NCBI GenBank assembly: GCA_900758845.1
Contig: CAAESW010000042.1
Coordinates: 1-35,667, forward strand
DNA length: 35,667 bases
Source of the DNA: an uncultured Collinsella sp.
GTDB taxonomy: Bacteria; Actinomycetota; Coriobacteriia; Coriobacteriales; Coriobacteriaceae
Direction: 5' to 3'
How positions within the stretch are numbered: the first letter of the stretch is position 1; the number at the start of each line of letters is the position of its first letter. The notes beneath the pieces were generated by a model. It had not been told where the DNA came from. It ran no database searches and worked only from the letters and a program-made list of their open reading frames with translations. A program made the position numbers and the translations under genes. Of this stretch, positions 14,074-22,024 are shown one piece after another.

Positions 14074-15357
14074 TTACGCGACCGGCTCGATCTTCTCGAG
14101 GCCGCCCATGTAAGGACGCAAGACCTCGGGGATCGTGATGGTGCCGTCGGCGTTCTGGTAGTTCTCCAGAATAGCGGCCATGGTGCGGCCGGCCGGCAAG
14201 CCGGAACCGTTGAGAGTGTGCAAGTAGCGCGAACCCTTGAAGTTCTCGGGGTCGCGATACTTGATGTTGGCGCGGCGAGCCTGGAAGTCACCACAGTTGG
14301 AGCAGGAGCTAATCTCCTTGTAGGCGTTGTAGCTCGGCAGCCAGACCTCGACGTCGTAGGTCTGACGGGCAGAGAAGCCCAAGTCACCGGTGCACAGGCT
14401 AATCACGCGATACGGAAGGCCCAGCTGCTGCAGCAGGTACTCGGCCTCGGCGGTCATGCTCTCGAGCTCCTCGTCAGACTCCTCCGGCTTAGCGAACTTG
14501 ACCATCTCGACCTTGTCGAACTCGTGCTGACGGATGATGCCGCGGGTGTCGCGACCGGCGGAACCGGCCTCCTCGCGGAAGCAGGGGGTGAAGGCGGTGT
14601 AGCGGCGCGGCAGAGTGTCGGCATCGAGGACCTCGCCCGCGTGCAAGTTGGTAAGCACGACCTCGGCGGTGGGGATCAGGAAGTTGTCGCCCGAGACGTG
14701 ATAGGCGTCGTCCTCGAACTTGGGCAGCTGACCCGTGCCAAACATGGTCTGACGCTTGACGACGATAGGCGGCCACCACTCCTTGAAGCCACGGCTGGTG
14801 TGCGTATCGAGGAAGAAGTTGATGAGGGCACGCTCCAGGCGGGCACCGGCGCCACCGAGAACGGTGAAACGGCTGCCGGAGAGCTTGTTGCCGCGCTCGA
14901 AGTCAAGAATGTCGAGGTCGGTGCCCAGATCCCAGTGCGGCTTAAAGTCGAAGTCGAACTCGCGCGGGGTGCCCCAGCGGCGACGCTCGATGTTCTCGTC
15001 CTCGTCCTTGCCGTACGGCGTGGCCTCGCAAGGAATGTTGGGCAGGTGAGCCATGAAGTCGTACTGCTCCTGCTCGAGGGCAGTACGACGCTCGGCCAGA
15101 CCGTCAATCTTCTCGTTGACGGCGCGCACGGCCTCCTTGGCGGCCTCGGCCTCCTCCTTCTTGCCCTCCTTCATCAGGGCGCCGATCTTCTTGGACTCGG
15201 CATTGCGCGTAGCCTGGAGTTCCTCGACCTCGGTGATGACGGCACGGCGCTCGTCGTCGAGCTCAAAGAACTTCTCGCGATCCCAAGACGTCTGGCGGTT
15301 AGCCATGGCGACATCGATGGCATCGGGATTCTCGCGAACAAACTTGATATCAAGCAT
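14074..15357 (-). CDS. serS: Serine--tRNA ligase
   Basis: SerRS charges tRNA-Ser, and the corresponding tRNA-Ser(GCU) is encoded in this window. The 427-residue protein has the N-terminal coiled-coil arm (about residues 28-100) that contacts the long variable arm. The class II core shows motif 2 (CFREEAGSAGRDTRGIIRQH) and motif 3 (LNGSGLPAGRTMAAILENYQ). I chose ATG at 15357, giving MLDIKFVRENP, because GGAGGA lies 5 nt upstream; a start at 15384 would add nine residues. It is transcribed alone and ends in its own terminator. Confidence 0.97.
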   Translation of the reverse strand: MLDIKFVRENPDAIDVAMANRQTSWDREKFFELDDERRAVITEVEELQATRNAESKKIGALMKEGKKEEAEAAKEAVRAVNEKIDGLAERRTALEQEQYDFMAHLPNIPCEATPYGKDEDENIERRRWGTPREFDFDFKPHWDLGTDLDILDFERGNKLSGSRFTVLGGAGARLERALINFFLDTHTSRGFKEWWPPIVVKRQTMFGTGQLPKFEDDAYHVSGDNFLIPTAEVVLTNLHAGEVLDADTLPRRYTAFTPCFREEAGSAGRDTRGIIRQHEFDKVEMVKFAKPEESDEELESMTAEAEYLLQQLGLPYRVISLCTGDLGFSARQTYDVEVWLPSYNAYKEISSCSNCGDFQARRANIKYRDPENFKGSRYLHTLNGSGLPAGRTMAAILENYQNADGTITIPEVLRPYMGGLEKIEPVA

Positions 15358-15418
15358 TAGATCCTCCGGCGATATACATTCCATTTAGGTTGCAACCTTG
15401 TACATGTATGGGCAAGTA

Positions 15419-15424
15419 TATACT
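15419..15424 (+). promoter_or_regulatory. -10 element before the small membrane protein gene
   Basis: TATACT lies 45 nt before the ATG at 15469; TTGTAC (15398-15403) stands 15 nt upstream as a short-spaced -35. The spacing makes this a moderate candidate. Confidence 0.35.
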
Positions 15425-15468
15425 TATGAGCGTTTACGACCCAACTCAACTACGCAAGAAGGCACCCA

Positions 15469-15642
15469 ATGGACGCAGTTTTTTCCTTTTTGTTTGGCAC
15501 CCGCACCGGTTTTGCCATCCTTTTCGCCGGCGGCATCCTGTTATTTGCGATTCTTGCCTTTGTAATGGAGAAGCGTACCCATAAGATGTACGTCGACCGC
15601 GGACCCAAGTCCGAGGATGAGGAAGACAGCTTCTGGGACTAA
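15469..15642 (+). CDS. Small single-pass membrane protein, 57 aa
   Basis: This short gene encodes one transmembrane segment (about residues 13-33, GFAILFAGGILLFAILAFV) followed by a basic stretch (MEKRTHK) and an acidic tail (KSEDEEDSFWD). The positive-inside rule puts the C terminus in the cytoplasm. AAGAAGG lies 7 nt before the ATG, a -10 lies upstream, and a strong terminator follows the stop. These make it a real gene although it is short. It has no recognisable family. It is divergent from serS. Confidence 0.65.
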   Translation: MDAVFSFLFGTRTGFAILFAGGILLFAILAFVMEKRTHKMYVDRGPKSEDEEDSFWD

Positions 15643-15652
15643 CCTGCCAAAA

Positions 15653-15787
15653 AGGGACAGGTTTATTTTGGTCGGTTTTATCTGGGCAAACGCAAGCGCC
15701 CCGCAACCGGTAACGATCCGGTTGCGGGGCGCTTTTCGCATATACGACAAAACCGCAGGAAAAACCTGCCAAAATAAACCTGTCCCT
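15653..15787. repeat. 135-bp fold-back element (REP/MITE-like)
   Basis: Perfect 19-bp inverted repeats AGGGACAGGTTTATTTTGG (15653-15671) and its complement (15769-15787) enclose nested repeats CGGTTTT/AAAACCG and a 16-bp perfect stem at the centre. The GGGACAGGTTTATTTT edge resembles repeats that accompany REP-associated tyrosine transposases in other bacteria. No transposase is in the window. It begins 11 nt after the small membrane protein stop and ends 13 nt before the proC stop. Confidence 0.6.
15695..15736. terminator. Strong terminator at the centre of the fold-back element
   Basis: AGCGCCCCGCAACCGG and its exact complement form a 16-bp stem around a 7-nt loop, followed on the plus strand by TTTT. 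It would end the transcript of the 57-residue membrane protein. On the minus strand the U-tract is absent, so proC termination there is less certain. Confidence 0.7.
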
Positions 15788-15799
15788 AAATGGAAGGTT

Positions 15800-16570
15800 T
15801 TACTGGAGAGTTGCGTCGATTGCCTTGACCAGGGCACTGCGCATGCCGGCGTCCTCGAGCGCAACGACGCCCTTGATGGTGGCGCCACCGGGCGAGCATA
15901 CGGCATCCTTCATCGCCGCAGGATGCTGACCAGTTGAAAGCTGCAGCTTTGCCGTACCTAGCACCATCTGGCTCACAATGCGATAGGCATCGGCACGCGG
16001 GATACCGTGCTTGACCGCCGCATCGCCCAGGGCCTCGATTGCCATAGCGACAAATGCCGGAGCGCAACCACCCACCGTGCCGCCCACGAACAGCAGGCTC
16101 GTATCGAGCTCGACCACCGCACCGAGCTTGCCAAGCAGATCAAGCACCACTGCGCTCTGCTCATCACTAAGCGTGGAAGCCTTCTCGCAAGCGATGACGC
16201 CCTCGCCCACCGAAACCGGTGTGTTGGGCACCGTCGAGATATGCGCGACGCCCGGCAGGACCTGTTCCCACTTGGCACTGTCCCAGGTCCAGGCAACCGA
16301 CAGAACGACCTTTTTGGCAAGAGCATCCTTGAGCGGGGCGAATACCTTCTCGATCATGTACGGTTTGACCGCAGCGACCACGATATCGGATGCAGCGACA
16401 ACCTCCGCCGTATCACGACAGGCAACCATCCCACGCGCCTTACAACGCTCGACCAAGGCGTCGTAGTGGCCCGCGCAGGCGCACATATCGCTCGCAGCCA
16501 CACCGGCGGCGATCCAGCCATCGGCCATAGCGCTCGCCATATTGCCAAAACCGACAAATCCAATCTTCAT
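15800..16570 (-). CDS. proC: Pyrroline-5-carboxylate reductase
   Basis: ProC reduces pyrroline-5-carboxylate to proline with NAD(P)H, the last step of proline synthesis. The 256-residue protein has the N-terminal Rossmann fingerprint GFVGFGNMASAM and the C-terminal dimer domain with the family signature CSPGGATIKGVVALEDAG. The VPNTPVSVGEG stretch in the middle is also typical. The length is near the usual 260-280 residues. It is followed by the fold-back repeat and preceded by a 73-nt gap after rlmH, so it may be transcribed on its own. Confidence 0.93.
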   Translation of the reverse strand: MKIGFVGFGNMASAMADGWIAAGVAASDMCACAGHYDALVERCKARGMVACRDTAEVVAASDIVVAAVKPYMIEKVFAPLKDALAKKVVLSVAWTWDSAKWEQVLPGVAHISTVPNTPVSVGEGVIACEKASTLSDEQSAVVLDLLGKLGAVVELDTSLLFVGGTVGGCAPAFVAMAIEALGDAAVKHGIPRADAYRIVSQMVLGTAKLQLSTGQHPAAMKDAVCSPGGATIKGVVALEDAGMRSALVKAIDATLQ

Positions 16571-16643
16571 ATCTCATAGTCCTCTCAGACACGCTCTTCA
16601 AAACGAAAGCTATTGTCCCACGGCATTGTTTCGTATTGCCGAC

Positions 16644-17114
16644 CTATTTGTGATACGGCTCGCCACGGCTGATCTTGCAGGCACGGTAAACCTGCTCCAG
16701 CAGCACCACGCGCGCCAGGTTATGCGGCAAGGTAATGCGTCCAAAGCTGAGCATCTCGTCGGCGCGGGCGCGTACCTCATCACTCACGCCGTCCGAACCG
16801 CCGATTACAAAGGCAATGTCGCTGCTGCCTCGCAGCATAAGATCGTCGAGCCTCGCCGAGAGCTCCTCACTCGAACGCTCCTTGCCCTCGATAGCCAGCA
16901 GGATCACATGCGCTCGAGACGGCAAGGCAGCAAGAATCGCCGCCCCCTCCTTGTCACGTGCGGCATCCACACCGCCCGCCTTAGCCGGGTCGATATCGGC
17001 CACCTCGCGGATATCGACCTTGGCATAGGCACCCAGGCGCTTGGTGTACTCAGCGCATGCGTCCTTCCAAAAGCGCTCCTTGAGCTTACCGACGCAAACG
17101 ACGGTGTATTTCAC
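16644..17114 (-). CDS. rlmH: 23S rRNA (pseudouridine1915-N3)-methyltransferase
   Basis: RlmH methylates pseudouridine 1915 in helix 69 of 23S rRNA. The 156-residue SPOUT protein matches the family length and shows the SAM-knot motif IAFVIGGSDGVSDEV and the conserved end ISRGEPYHK, with LPHNLARVVLLEQVYRA between. It starts 6 nt after the SPFH gene stop and is probably co-transcribed with it. Confidence 0.96.
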   Translation of the reverse strand: MKYTVVCVGKLKERFWKDACAEYTKRLGAYAKVDIREVADIDPAKAGGVDAARDKEGAAILAALPSRAHVILLAIEGKERSSEELSARLDDLMLRGSSDIAFVIGGSDGVSDEVRARADEMLSFGRITLPHNLARVVLLEQVYRACKISRGEPYHK

Positions 17115-17120
17115 GCGCGT

Positions 17121-18059
17121 CTACTCCTTCGAATCGTTTTGAACTTTGCCGGCGGTCAGCATCTGTTCGAACATTGAGGCCGACTGCGAGAAGTCGCTCG
17201 GCAGCACGACCGTCGAGGTTTTACCCGTGCGAGCAAACTCCGTCATCATCTCGGACCACTGCGTAAACATGAACAGTTGGTTGGCCTCGTCATTGCCGAC
17301 ACCCGTCTCCTGGATGATCTCGAGCGAATCTTTGATACCCAGCGCGATGGCCTTGCGCTGGTTGGCAATGCCCTCGCCCGCCTTTTCCATAGCCTCGGCC
17401 TCGGCGGTCGCCTCGGTGACGCGCTTGATGCGGTCTGCCTCAGCGAGCTCCTGCGCCGCAGCGCGCTTGCGCTGGGCGGCGTTGATGTCGTTCATGGAGT
17501 TCTCAACCTCGGTCGGCAGTGCGATTTTGGTGATGAGCGTCGACACGAGGGTGAAGCCGTAGGCGGCCATCTGCTCGGAAACGGTAGCGTTGACATCCTT
17601 GGCGATGTCATCCTTCTTGGCAAAGACCTCATCGAGCGTGTAGACGGGAATCGAAGAGCGCAGGGCGTCGGTGATGAAGTCACGCATCTGGTCGACGGGC
17701 TCCTGCAGCATGTAGTAGCTCTTGTAGATACCCGAATCTGCCGGGCCGGCGCCCATGTCATAGCTCACGTGGTACTGAGCAGAAACCTCAAGGCCGATGG
17801 TCACGTTGTCCTGGGTCTTAACGTCGATGCCAAAACCGTTTTTCATGGTGCGCAGACTCACCGTGGCAGCCTTGCGGTCGATCACGGGCACCTTCATGTG
17901 GAAGCCCGCGTTGACGATGCGGTTAAACTTGCCCAGACGCTCGATGATCACGGCATGCTGTTGTTCAACGACATAGCAGGCGCTGGGAAGCAGCAGCAAC
18001 AGGATGATGATGGGAATCAAAAGGCTGGTAAGGGCGGCGATGATACCGGAAAACAGCAT
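17121..18059 (-). CDS. SPFH/stomatin-like (band 7) membrane protein
   Basis: The 312-residue protein has an N-terminal hydrophobic anchor (about residues 1-27), then the SPFH domain starting with VVEQQHAVIIERLGKFNR, and a long Ala/Glu-rich coiled coil (AAQELAEADRIKRVTEATAEAEAM). Proteins of this family form oligomers at membrane microdomains. I chose the ATG at 18059 because AGGAG lies about 7 nt upstream; the GTG at 18080 would add seven residues. It precedes rlmH by 6 nt. Specific partners are unknown. Confidence 0.88.
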   Translation of the reverse strand: MLFSGIIAALTSLLIPIIILLLLLPSACYVVEQQHAVIIERLGKFNRIVNAGFHMKVPVIDRKAATVSLRTMKNGFGIDVKTQDNVTIGLEVSAQYHVSYDMGAGPADSGIYKSYYMLQEPVDQMRDFITDALRSSIPVYTLDEVFAKKDDIAKDVNATVSEQMAAYGFTLVSTLITKIALPTEVENSMNDINAAQRKRAAAQELAEADRIKRVTEATAEAEAMEKAGEGIANQRKAIALGIKDSLEIIQETGVGNDEANQLFMFTQWSEMMTEFARTGKTSTVVLPSDFSQSASMFEQMLTAGKVQNDSKE

Positions 18060-18126
18060 GGTCTCTCCTCTGATAGGCACACGTTGGCATTAGGATACCC
18101 GTCCAAGGAGATCGTGCATAACAAAA

Positions 18127-18150
18127 AAGCTCCCATTGCTGGGAGCTCTT
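18127..18150 (-). terminator. Duplicate copy of the tRNA-Leu terminator
   Basis: Minus strand AGCTCCCA-GCAA-TGGGAGCT followed by TTTTTTG. It follows the partial tRNA-Leu end of the repeat. Confidence 0.8.
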
Positions 18151-18158
18151 TCATTCAA

Positions 18159-18308
18159 TGGTGCGGGCGAAAGGACGTCCGCGTATCCGCTTCGCGGATC
18201 CGCACCGGCTTCGGCCGCCTGCCGGCGTCCTCGCCAGCTCGCTAAAAACGCTCCGCGTTTTCTTTACGCTCGCTCCTTCGCAGGTTCAAGTCCCTGTGAT
18301 GGGCCCAT
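18159..18308 (-). repeat. tRNA-tail hairpin element, copy Leu (150 bp)
   Basis: The left edge (18159-18176) repeats the last 18 nt of tRNA-Leu including CCA. The core carries ATCCGC-TTC-GCGGAT (18185-18199), CCGGC...GCCGG and AAAACGC-TCC-GCGTTTT (18245-18261), nearly the same as at tRNA-Arg. The right edge holds AGGTTCAAGTCC, an inverted copy of the tRNA-Leu T-arm rather than of the tRNA-Arg T-arm. The element lies between the two terminator copies. Confidence 0.7.
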
Positions 18309-18311
18309 AAC

Positions 18312-18340
18312 AAAAAAAGCTCCCATTGCTGGGAGCTCTT
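18312..18340 (-). terminator. Terminator of tRNA-Leu
   Basis: Minus strand AGCTCCCA-GCAA-TGGGAGCT followed by TTTTTTTG, identical in stem and loop to the duplicate copy. Confidence 0.88.
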
Positions 18341-18348
18341 TCATTTAA

Positions 18349-18435
18349 TGGTGCGGGCGAAAGGACTTGAACCTTCATGGGGTTGCCCCCATACGGACCT
18401 GAACCGTACGCGTCTGCCAATTCCGCCACGCCCGC
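18349..18435 (-). tRNA. tRNA-Leu(CAG)
   Basis: An 87-nt cloverleaf with acceptor GCGGGCG/CGCCCGC, anticodon stem TACGG/CCGTA with loop TTCAGGT (anticodon CAG), a long variable arm (TGGGGGCAACCCCA) as expected for leucine, T-arm GAAGGTTCAAGTCCTTTC and encoded CCA. It reads CUG. Confidence 0.97.
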
Positions 18436-18446
18436 GTGCAGGAATT

Positions 18447-18475
18447 AGAATAACGGAGCGCCACCACGAACGCAA
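18447..18475 (-). promoter_or_regulatory. tRNA-Leu promoter
   Basis: Minus strand: TTGCGT (18475-18470), 17-nt spacer, TATTCT (18452-18447). Confidence 0.55.
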
Positions 18476-18478
18476 GAA

Positions 18479-19396
18479 CTATTTTTGAAAAAGTTTGCGA
18501 GCATTTTCCCAAGCGGCTTGCGCGATTGTTTTGGCATCCTCACCAGTGCGATCGACACGGTCGTTAACCAGCGCGTTTGCCGTAATGGAGATCATTGCGG
18601 GCTCACATTCAAGACCGCGGATGGGCTCCGGAGCCATATACGGGCAATCCGTCTCGAACAAAATTCGATCGAGTGGGGTTGCCGCAAATGCCTCGCGCAC
18701 GTCGTCGTTGCGCTTAAAGGTGGCTGCACCACCATAGGCGATATAGCAGCCCAGCTCCACAAAGCGCTCCATCGTGGCGCGGTCCTCGCCAAAGCAGTGC
18801 AGCACACAACCGGCCTGGGGCACGCCCACCTCACGAAGCACGTTGTAGGCGTCCACGTGCGAGGTGCGCTCCCCGTCCGAATCCTCGTGACGCAGATGTA
18901 GCTCCACCGGCACGTTACGGCACACGGCAAGCTCGAGCTGGCGCGCCATGCAGTCAATCTGCACGTTATGGGGTGCCGGCGCGATATCGTCGTCATAGTC
19001 CATGTGATAGTCCAGGCCGATTTCGCCAATACCGGCGCATAAGGGGTCATCGAGTGCGGCAACGACCTGTGCGTGAACGTCGTCGGTATAGTCCGGCGCG
19101 CCATACGGATGCACGCCGGCAAGATACTTGATCTGCGGGATATCCTGCATCGGCAGAATTTCGCGCACGAGCCAATCGCTATAGTCCGTCACACTGCGTT
19201 TGTCAGCGATGGGGTCGAACATCGTCACCAACAGGTCGACACCCGCGGCTTTGGCGCGCACGAGCGTCTCGGGCACTTCTTTGCCCCAAAACGAAAGCAG
19301 ATGCGCATGCGTGTCGGCAAGCGGTGCCAAGGGCACGGGGCAGGCGACCGTCTTCTTTTTCTTGGTAAACGTCACGCGTGCGGCATTAGGCATCAT
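18479..19396 (-). CDS. tatD: TatD-family metal-dependent deoxyribonuclease
   Basis: The 305-residue TIM-barrel hydrolase shows the family's metal ligands: H-x-H in ADTHAHL (about 28-34), Glu in GIGEIGLDYH, His in VELHLRHE, His in VLHCFGED and Asp in FETDCPYMAPEP. TatD enzymes act as 3'-5' exonucleases in DNA repair. An N-terminal extension of about 25 basic residues (MMPNAARVTFTKKKKTVACP) is longer than usual. Its start overlaps the rsmA stop by 11 nt, so the two genes are coupled, which is a common arrangement. Confidence 0.92.
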   Translation of the reverse strand: MMPNAARVTFTKKKKTVACPVPLAPLADTHAHLLSFWGKEVPETLVRAKAAGVDLLVTMFDPIADKRSVTDYSDWLVREILPMQDIPQIKYLAGVHPYGAPDYTDDVHAQVVAALDDPLCAGIGEIGLDYHMDYDDDIAPAPHNVQIDCMARQLELAVCRNVPVELHLRHEDSDGERTSHVDAYNVLREVGVPQAGCVLHCFGEDRATMERFVELGCYIAYGGAATFKRNDDVREAFAATPLDRILFETDCPYMAPEPIRGLECEPAMISITANALVNDRVDRTGEDAKTIAQAAWENARKLFQK

Positions 19397-20246
19397 GGAT
19401 TAGCTCCTGGGCCAGGCGGACAAAGTCGGCAACATCAAGCGTCTCGGCGCGCGTAGTGGGCGCGATACCGCAAGCCTCAAAGGCGGCATCGAGCACGTCC
19501 TTGGCAAAGCCGTTGGCGCTCATGGAATTACGGATGGTCTTGCGACGCTGAGCAAATGCGGCGTCAATCACGCGAGCCACAAAGTCGTGATCGAGTCCTT
19601 CGGGCACCACGCCGCCAACACGGTCGATACGCACGACAGCCGAGTCCACGTGCGGCGCCGGCATAAAGCAACGCGGCGGCACCTCAAAGCGACCCGTCAC
19701 CTGCGCATACAGGCCGAGCTTTGCCGTATAGCCGCCATAGGTCTTGTTGCCCGGCACTGCGGCAATGCGATCGGCAACCTCCTTTTGCACCATGACGACG
19801 GCACGCTTGAGCGCCGGCATCGTCTGGAAGAACTGCAGGATGATCGTCGCCGCCACGTTATAGGGCAGGTTCGCGACAAACACCGTGGGTTCACCACCGG
19901 CGGCCTGCTCAATCTGCTCCGGCGTCACTTTGAGCGCGTCGCCCATGATAAAGCGGAAGTTGGCATAGTCAGCGGCGTGAGCATCGAGCACCGGCTCGAG
20001 CTCGGGATCTGCCTCAATCGACGTAACGCACGCCGCCTCCTGCAGCAGGGCCAACGTCAGCGTGCCGCAACCCGGGCCGACCTCGAGCACGCGCTCATCG
20101 CCCGCAAGCTCAGCGAGCTCACAGATACGTTCGATCACATGGTTGTCGATCAGGAAGTTCTGGCCCAGGCGATGCTTGGTCGAAAGGCCAAACTCCTCTA
20201 GCAGCTCCCTAGTTGCCGTGGGGTTTGCCAAAGGCGAAGTTGTCAT
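19386..20246 (-). CDS. rsmA: 16S rRNA (adenine1518-N6/adenine1519-N6)-dimethyltransferase
   Basis: RsmA (KsgA) dimethylates two adenines near the 3' end of 16S rRNA late in small-subunit assembly. The 286-residue protein has HRLGQNFLID at about 23-32, the SAM loop VLEVGPGCGTLTLAL and the catalytic motif ANLPYNVAATIIL (NLPY). The C-terminal helical domain includes FAQRRKTIRNS. GGAGGC-type sequence lies a few nt before the ATG. It lies downstream of metG after a terminator, and metG, tatD and rsmA often cluster in Gram-positive genomes. Confidence 0.96.
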   Translation of the reverse strand: MTTSPLANPTATRELLEEFGLSTKHRLGQNFLIDNHVIERICELAELAGDERVLEVGPGCGTLTLALLQEAACVTSIEADPELEPVLDAHAADYANFRFIMGDALKVTPEQIEQAAGGEPTVFVANLPYNVAATIILQFFQTMPALKRAVVMVQKEVADRIAAVPGNKTYGGYTAKLGLYAQVTGRFEVPPRCFMPAPHVDSAVVRIDRVGGVVPEGLDHDFVARVIDAAFAQRRKTIRNSMSANGFAKDVLDAAFEACGIAPTTRAETLDVADFVRLAQELIHDA

Positions 20247-20284
20247 GGTTGCCTCCTTAACATGGTGGCTGCATCGTAAAGCAA

Positions 20285-20319
20285 AAGGGCATGGACCGTT
20301 GCGGCCATGCCCTTACAGC
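20285..20319 (-). terminator. Terminator between metG and rsmA
   Basis: Minus strand AAGGGCATGG-CCGCAACGGT-CCATGCCCTT with TTTGC: a 10-bp outer stem with a partly paired loop, 35 nt after the metG stop. Confidence 0.75.
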
Positions 20320-20353
20320 TAAACAGCAAATTGCCGATATGGCGCGCAGCGGC

Positions 20354-21955
20354 TTAGCCCAGACGCGGGAACAGCGGCTCGCCCTTCTCGACGGGCTGAC
20401 CACCGGCAAGCAGGCCCCAAGCGCAAATGCCCTTGAGGTCGTCGCTCGCGGCCTCGTCCTCGCAGGACAGGCGGCGCAGGGCCTCGGCAGAAGTCTGGGG
20501 CATGAGCGGCATCAGCAGGTGAGCGGCAATGCGGATGGCCTCGAGCAGGTTGTAGATCACAAACGCCAGCTCGTCAGCCTTGGCCTCGTCCTTGGCAAGC
20601 GCCCAGGGCTCGGAGTCCTCGATGTAGTGGTTGGCGGCATGGATGAGCTCCATGACCTCGTCCTTAGCTCCACCGTAATCGAGCACGTCCATCTTGGCCA
20701 TGTAGCGATCGACCAGGCCATCGGCAATCTTTGCCAACGGGTTGTCGAACGCATCGAACGATGCGGGCTTGGCGGGCGCGCAACCGTCAAAGTACTTGCC
20801 GCTCATGTTGAGCGAACGCGAGATAAGGTTGCCCCAGCTGTTGGCCAGGTCGGCGTTGTAGACCTGCTCCATGCGGTCGAAGCTGATGGCACCGTCGGTG
20901 CCGGGGACGACGTCGGTCATGAAGTAGTAGCGATAGCCCTCGACGCCCAACATGTCGATAACGTCCTGCGGAGCGATGGCGTTGCCGCGGCTCTTGGACA
21001 TCTTCTCGGCTTTGCCGGTCTCGGCATTGCGCACGGTCAGGAAGCCGTGGGCAAAGACGTGCTCGGGCAGGGCCTCGCCGATGGCCATGAGCATGGCGGG
21101 CCAAATGACGCAGTGGAAGCGGATGATGTCCTTGCCCACGATGTGGAACTGCGCGGGCCAGCGATAGGCCAGCTCGGCACGCGCCTCGTCGGTGTCGACA
21201 CCGTAGCCGACGGCCGTCATATAGTTGAGCAGCGCATCGAACCACACGTAGGTCACGTGACCCTCGTCAAACGGGACCTGAATGCCCCAGTCAAAGCTCG
21301 TACGGCTCACGGAAAGGTCGTTGAGGCCGCCCTCGACAAAGCTACGTACCTCGTTCATGCGGAACGCAGGCTCGACAAAGTCGGGGTGCTCGTCATAGAG
21401 CTTGAGCAGCTTGTCCTGGAAGGCGGAAAGCTTAAAGAAGTAGGACTCCTCCTGCACGCGCTCAAGCGGACGGTGGCAGTCGGGGCACAGGTGCTGGCCG
21501 ACGCTGCCGTACTCCTCGTCGCCCTTCTGGACCTGCGTATCGGTGAAGTAGGTCTCATCAGGCACGCAATACCAGCCGTCGTAGCTGCCCTTATACAGGT
21601 AACCGGACTCCTTCATGCGCTCCCACAGGTACTGCACGGCATGATGCTGGCGCGGCTCGGTGGTGCGGATGAAGTCGTCGTTGGAGATCTCGAGCTTGTT
21701 CCAAAGCTCCTTGAAGTGCGGAGCCTGGCTGTCGGTCCACTCCTGAGGCGTCATGTTGTGCTTGGCTGCGGCCTCGGCGACCTTCTCGCCGTGCTCGTCC
21801 ATGCCGGTCAGGAACTTGACGTTATAGCCGGCGGAGCGGCGATAGCGAGCCTGAACGTCGGCGATGATGGTGGAATAAGCCGTGCCCAGGTGCGGATCGG
21901 CGTTGACGTAGTAGATGGGCGTCGTGATAAAGAACGAAGGCTTGCTTTGATCCAT
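20354..21955 (-). CDS. metG: Methionine--tRNA ligase
   Basis: MetRS charges initiator and elongator tRNA-Met. The 533-residue class I synthetase has the HIGH-type motif in NADPHLGTAYS (residues 18-28) and KMSKS at 318-322. The connective peptide has Cys157-x-x-Cys160 and Cys130 (WYCVPDE), where one zinc cysteine is replaced by Asp, as in the MetRS branch with an incomplete zinc knuckle. The anticodon-binding domain is complete, and there is no C-terminal tRNA-binding EMAP-like domain (total length 533). GGAGG lies about 11 nt upstream of the ATG. A terminator separates it from rsmA. Confidence 0.96.
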   Translation of the reverse strand: MDQSKPSFFITTPIYYVNADPHLGTAYSTIIADVQARYRRSAGYNVKFLTGMDEHGEKVAEAAAKHNMTPQEWTDSQAPHFKELWNKLEISNDDFIRTTEPRQHHAVQYLWERMKESGYLYKGSYDGWYCVPDETYFTDTQVQKGDEEYGSVGQHLCPDCHRPLERVQEESYFFKLSAFQDKLLKLYDEHPDFVEPAFRMNEVRSFVEGGLNDLSVSRTSFDWGIQVPFDEGHVTYVWFDALLNYMTAVGYGVDTDEARAELAYRWPAQFHIVGKDIIRFHCVIWPAMLMAIGEALPEHVFAHGFLTVRNAETGKAEKMSKSRGNAIAPQDVIDMLGVEGYRYYFMTDVVPGTDGAISFDRMEQVYNADLANSWGNLISRSLNMSGKYFDGCAPAKPASFDAFDNPLAKIADGLVDRYMAKMDVLDYGGAKDEVMELIHAANHYIEDSEPWALAKDEAKADELAFVIYNLLEAIRIAAHLLMPLMPQTSAEALRRLSCEDEAASDDLKGICAWGLLAGGQPVEKGEPLFPRLG

Positions 21956-22024
21956 GGGGTTTGTCCTCCAGAAAAACGTTGCATACAGGGGATGATTCTA
22001 GCGCAAGGGCTGGATATCCTCCAT

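Noticed and set aside
21956..22024. T-box or SAM riboswitch before metG
   Set aside because: The gap is only 69 nt and shows no specifier stem, antiterminator or terminator.
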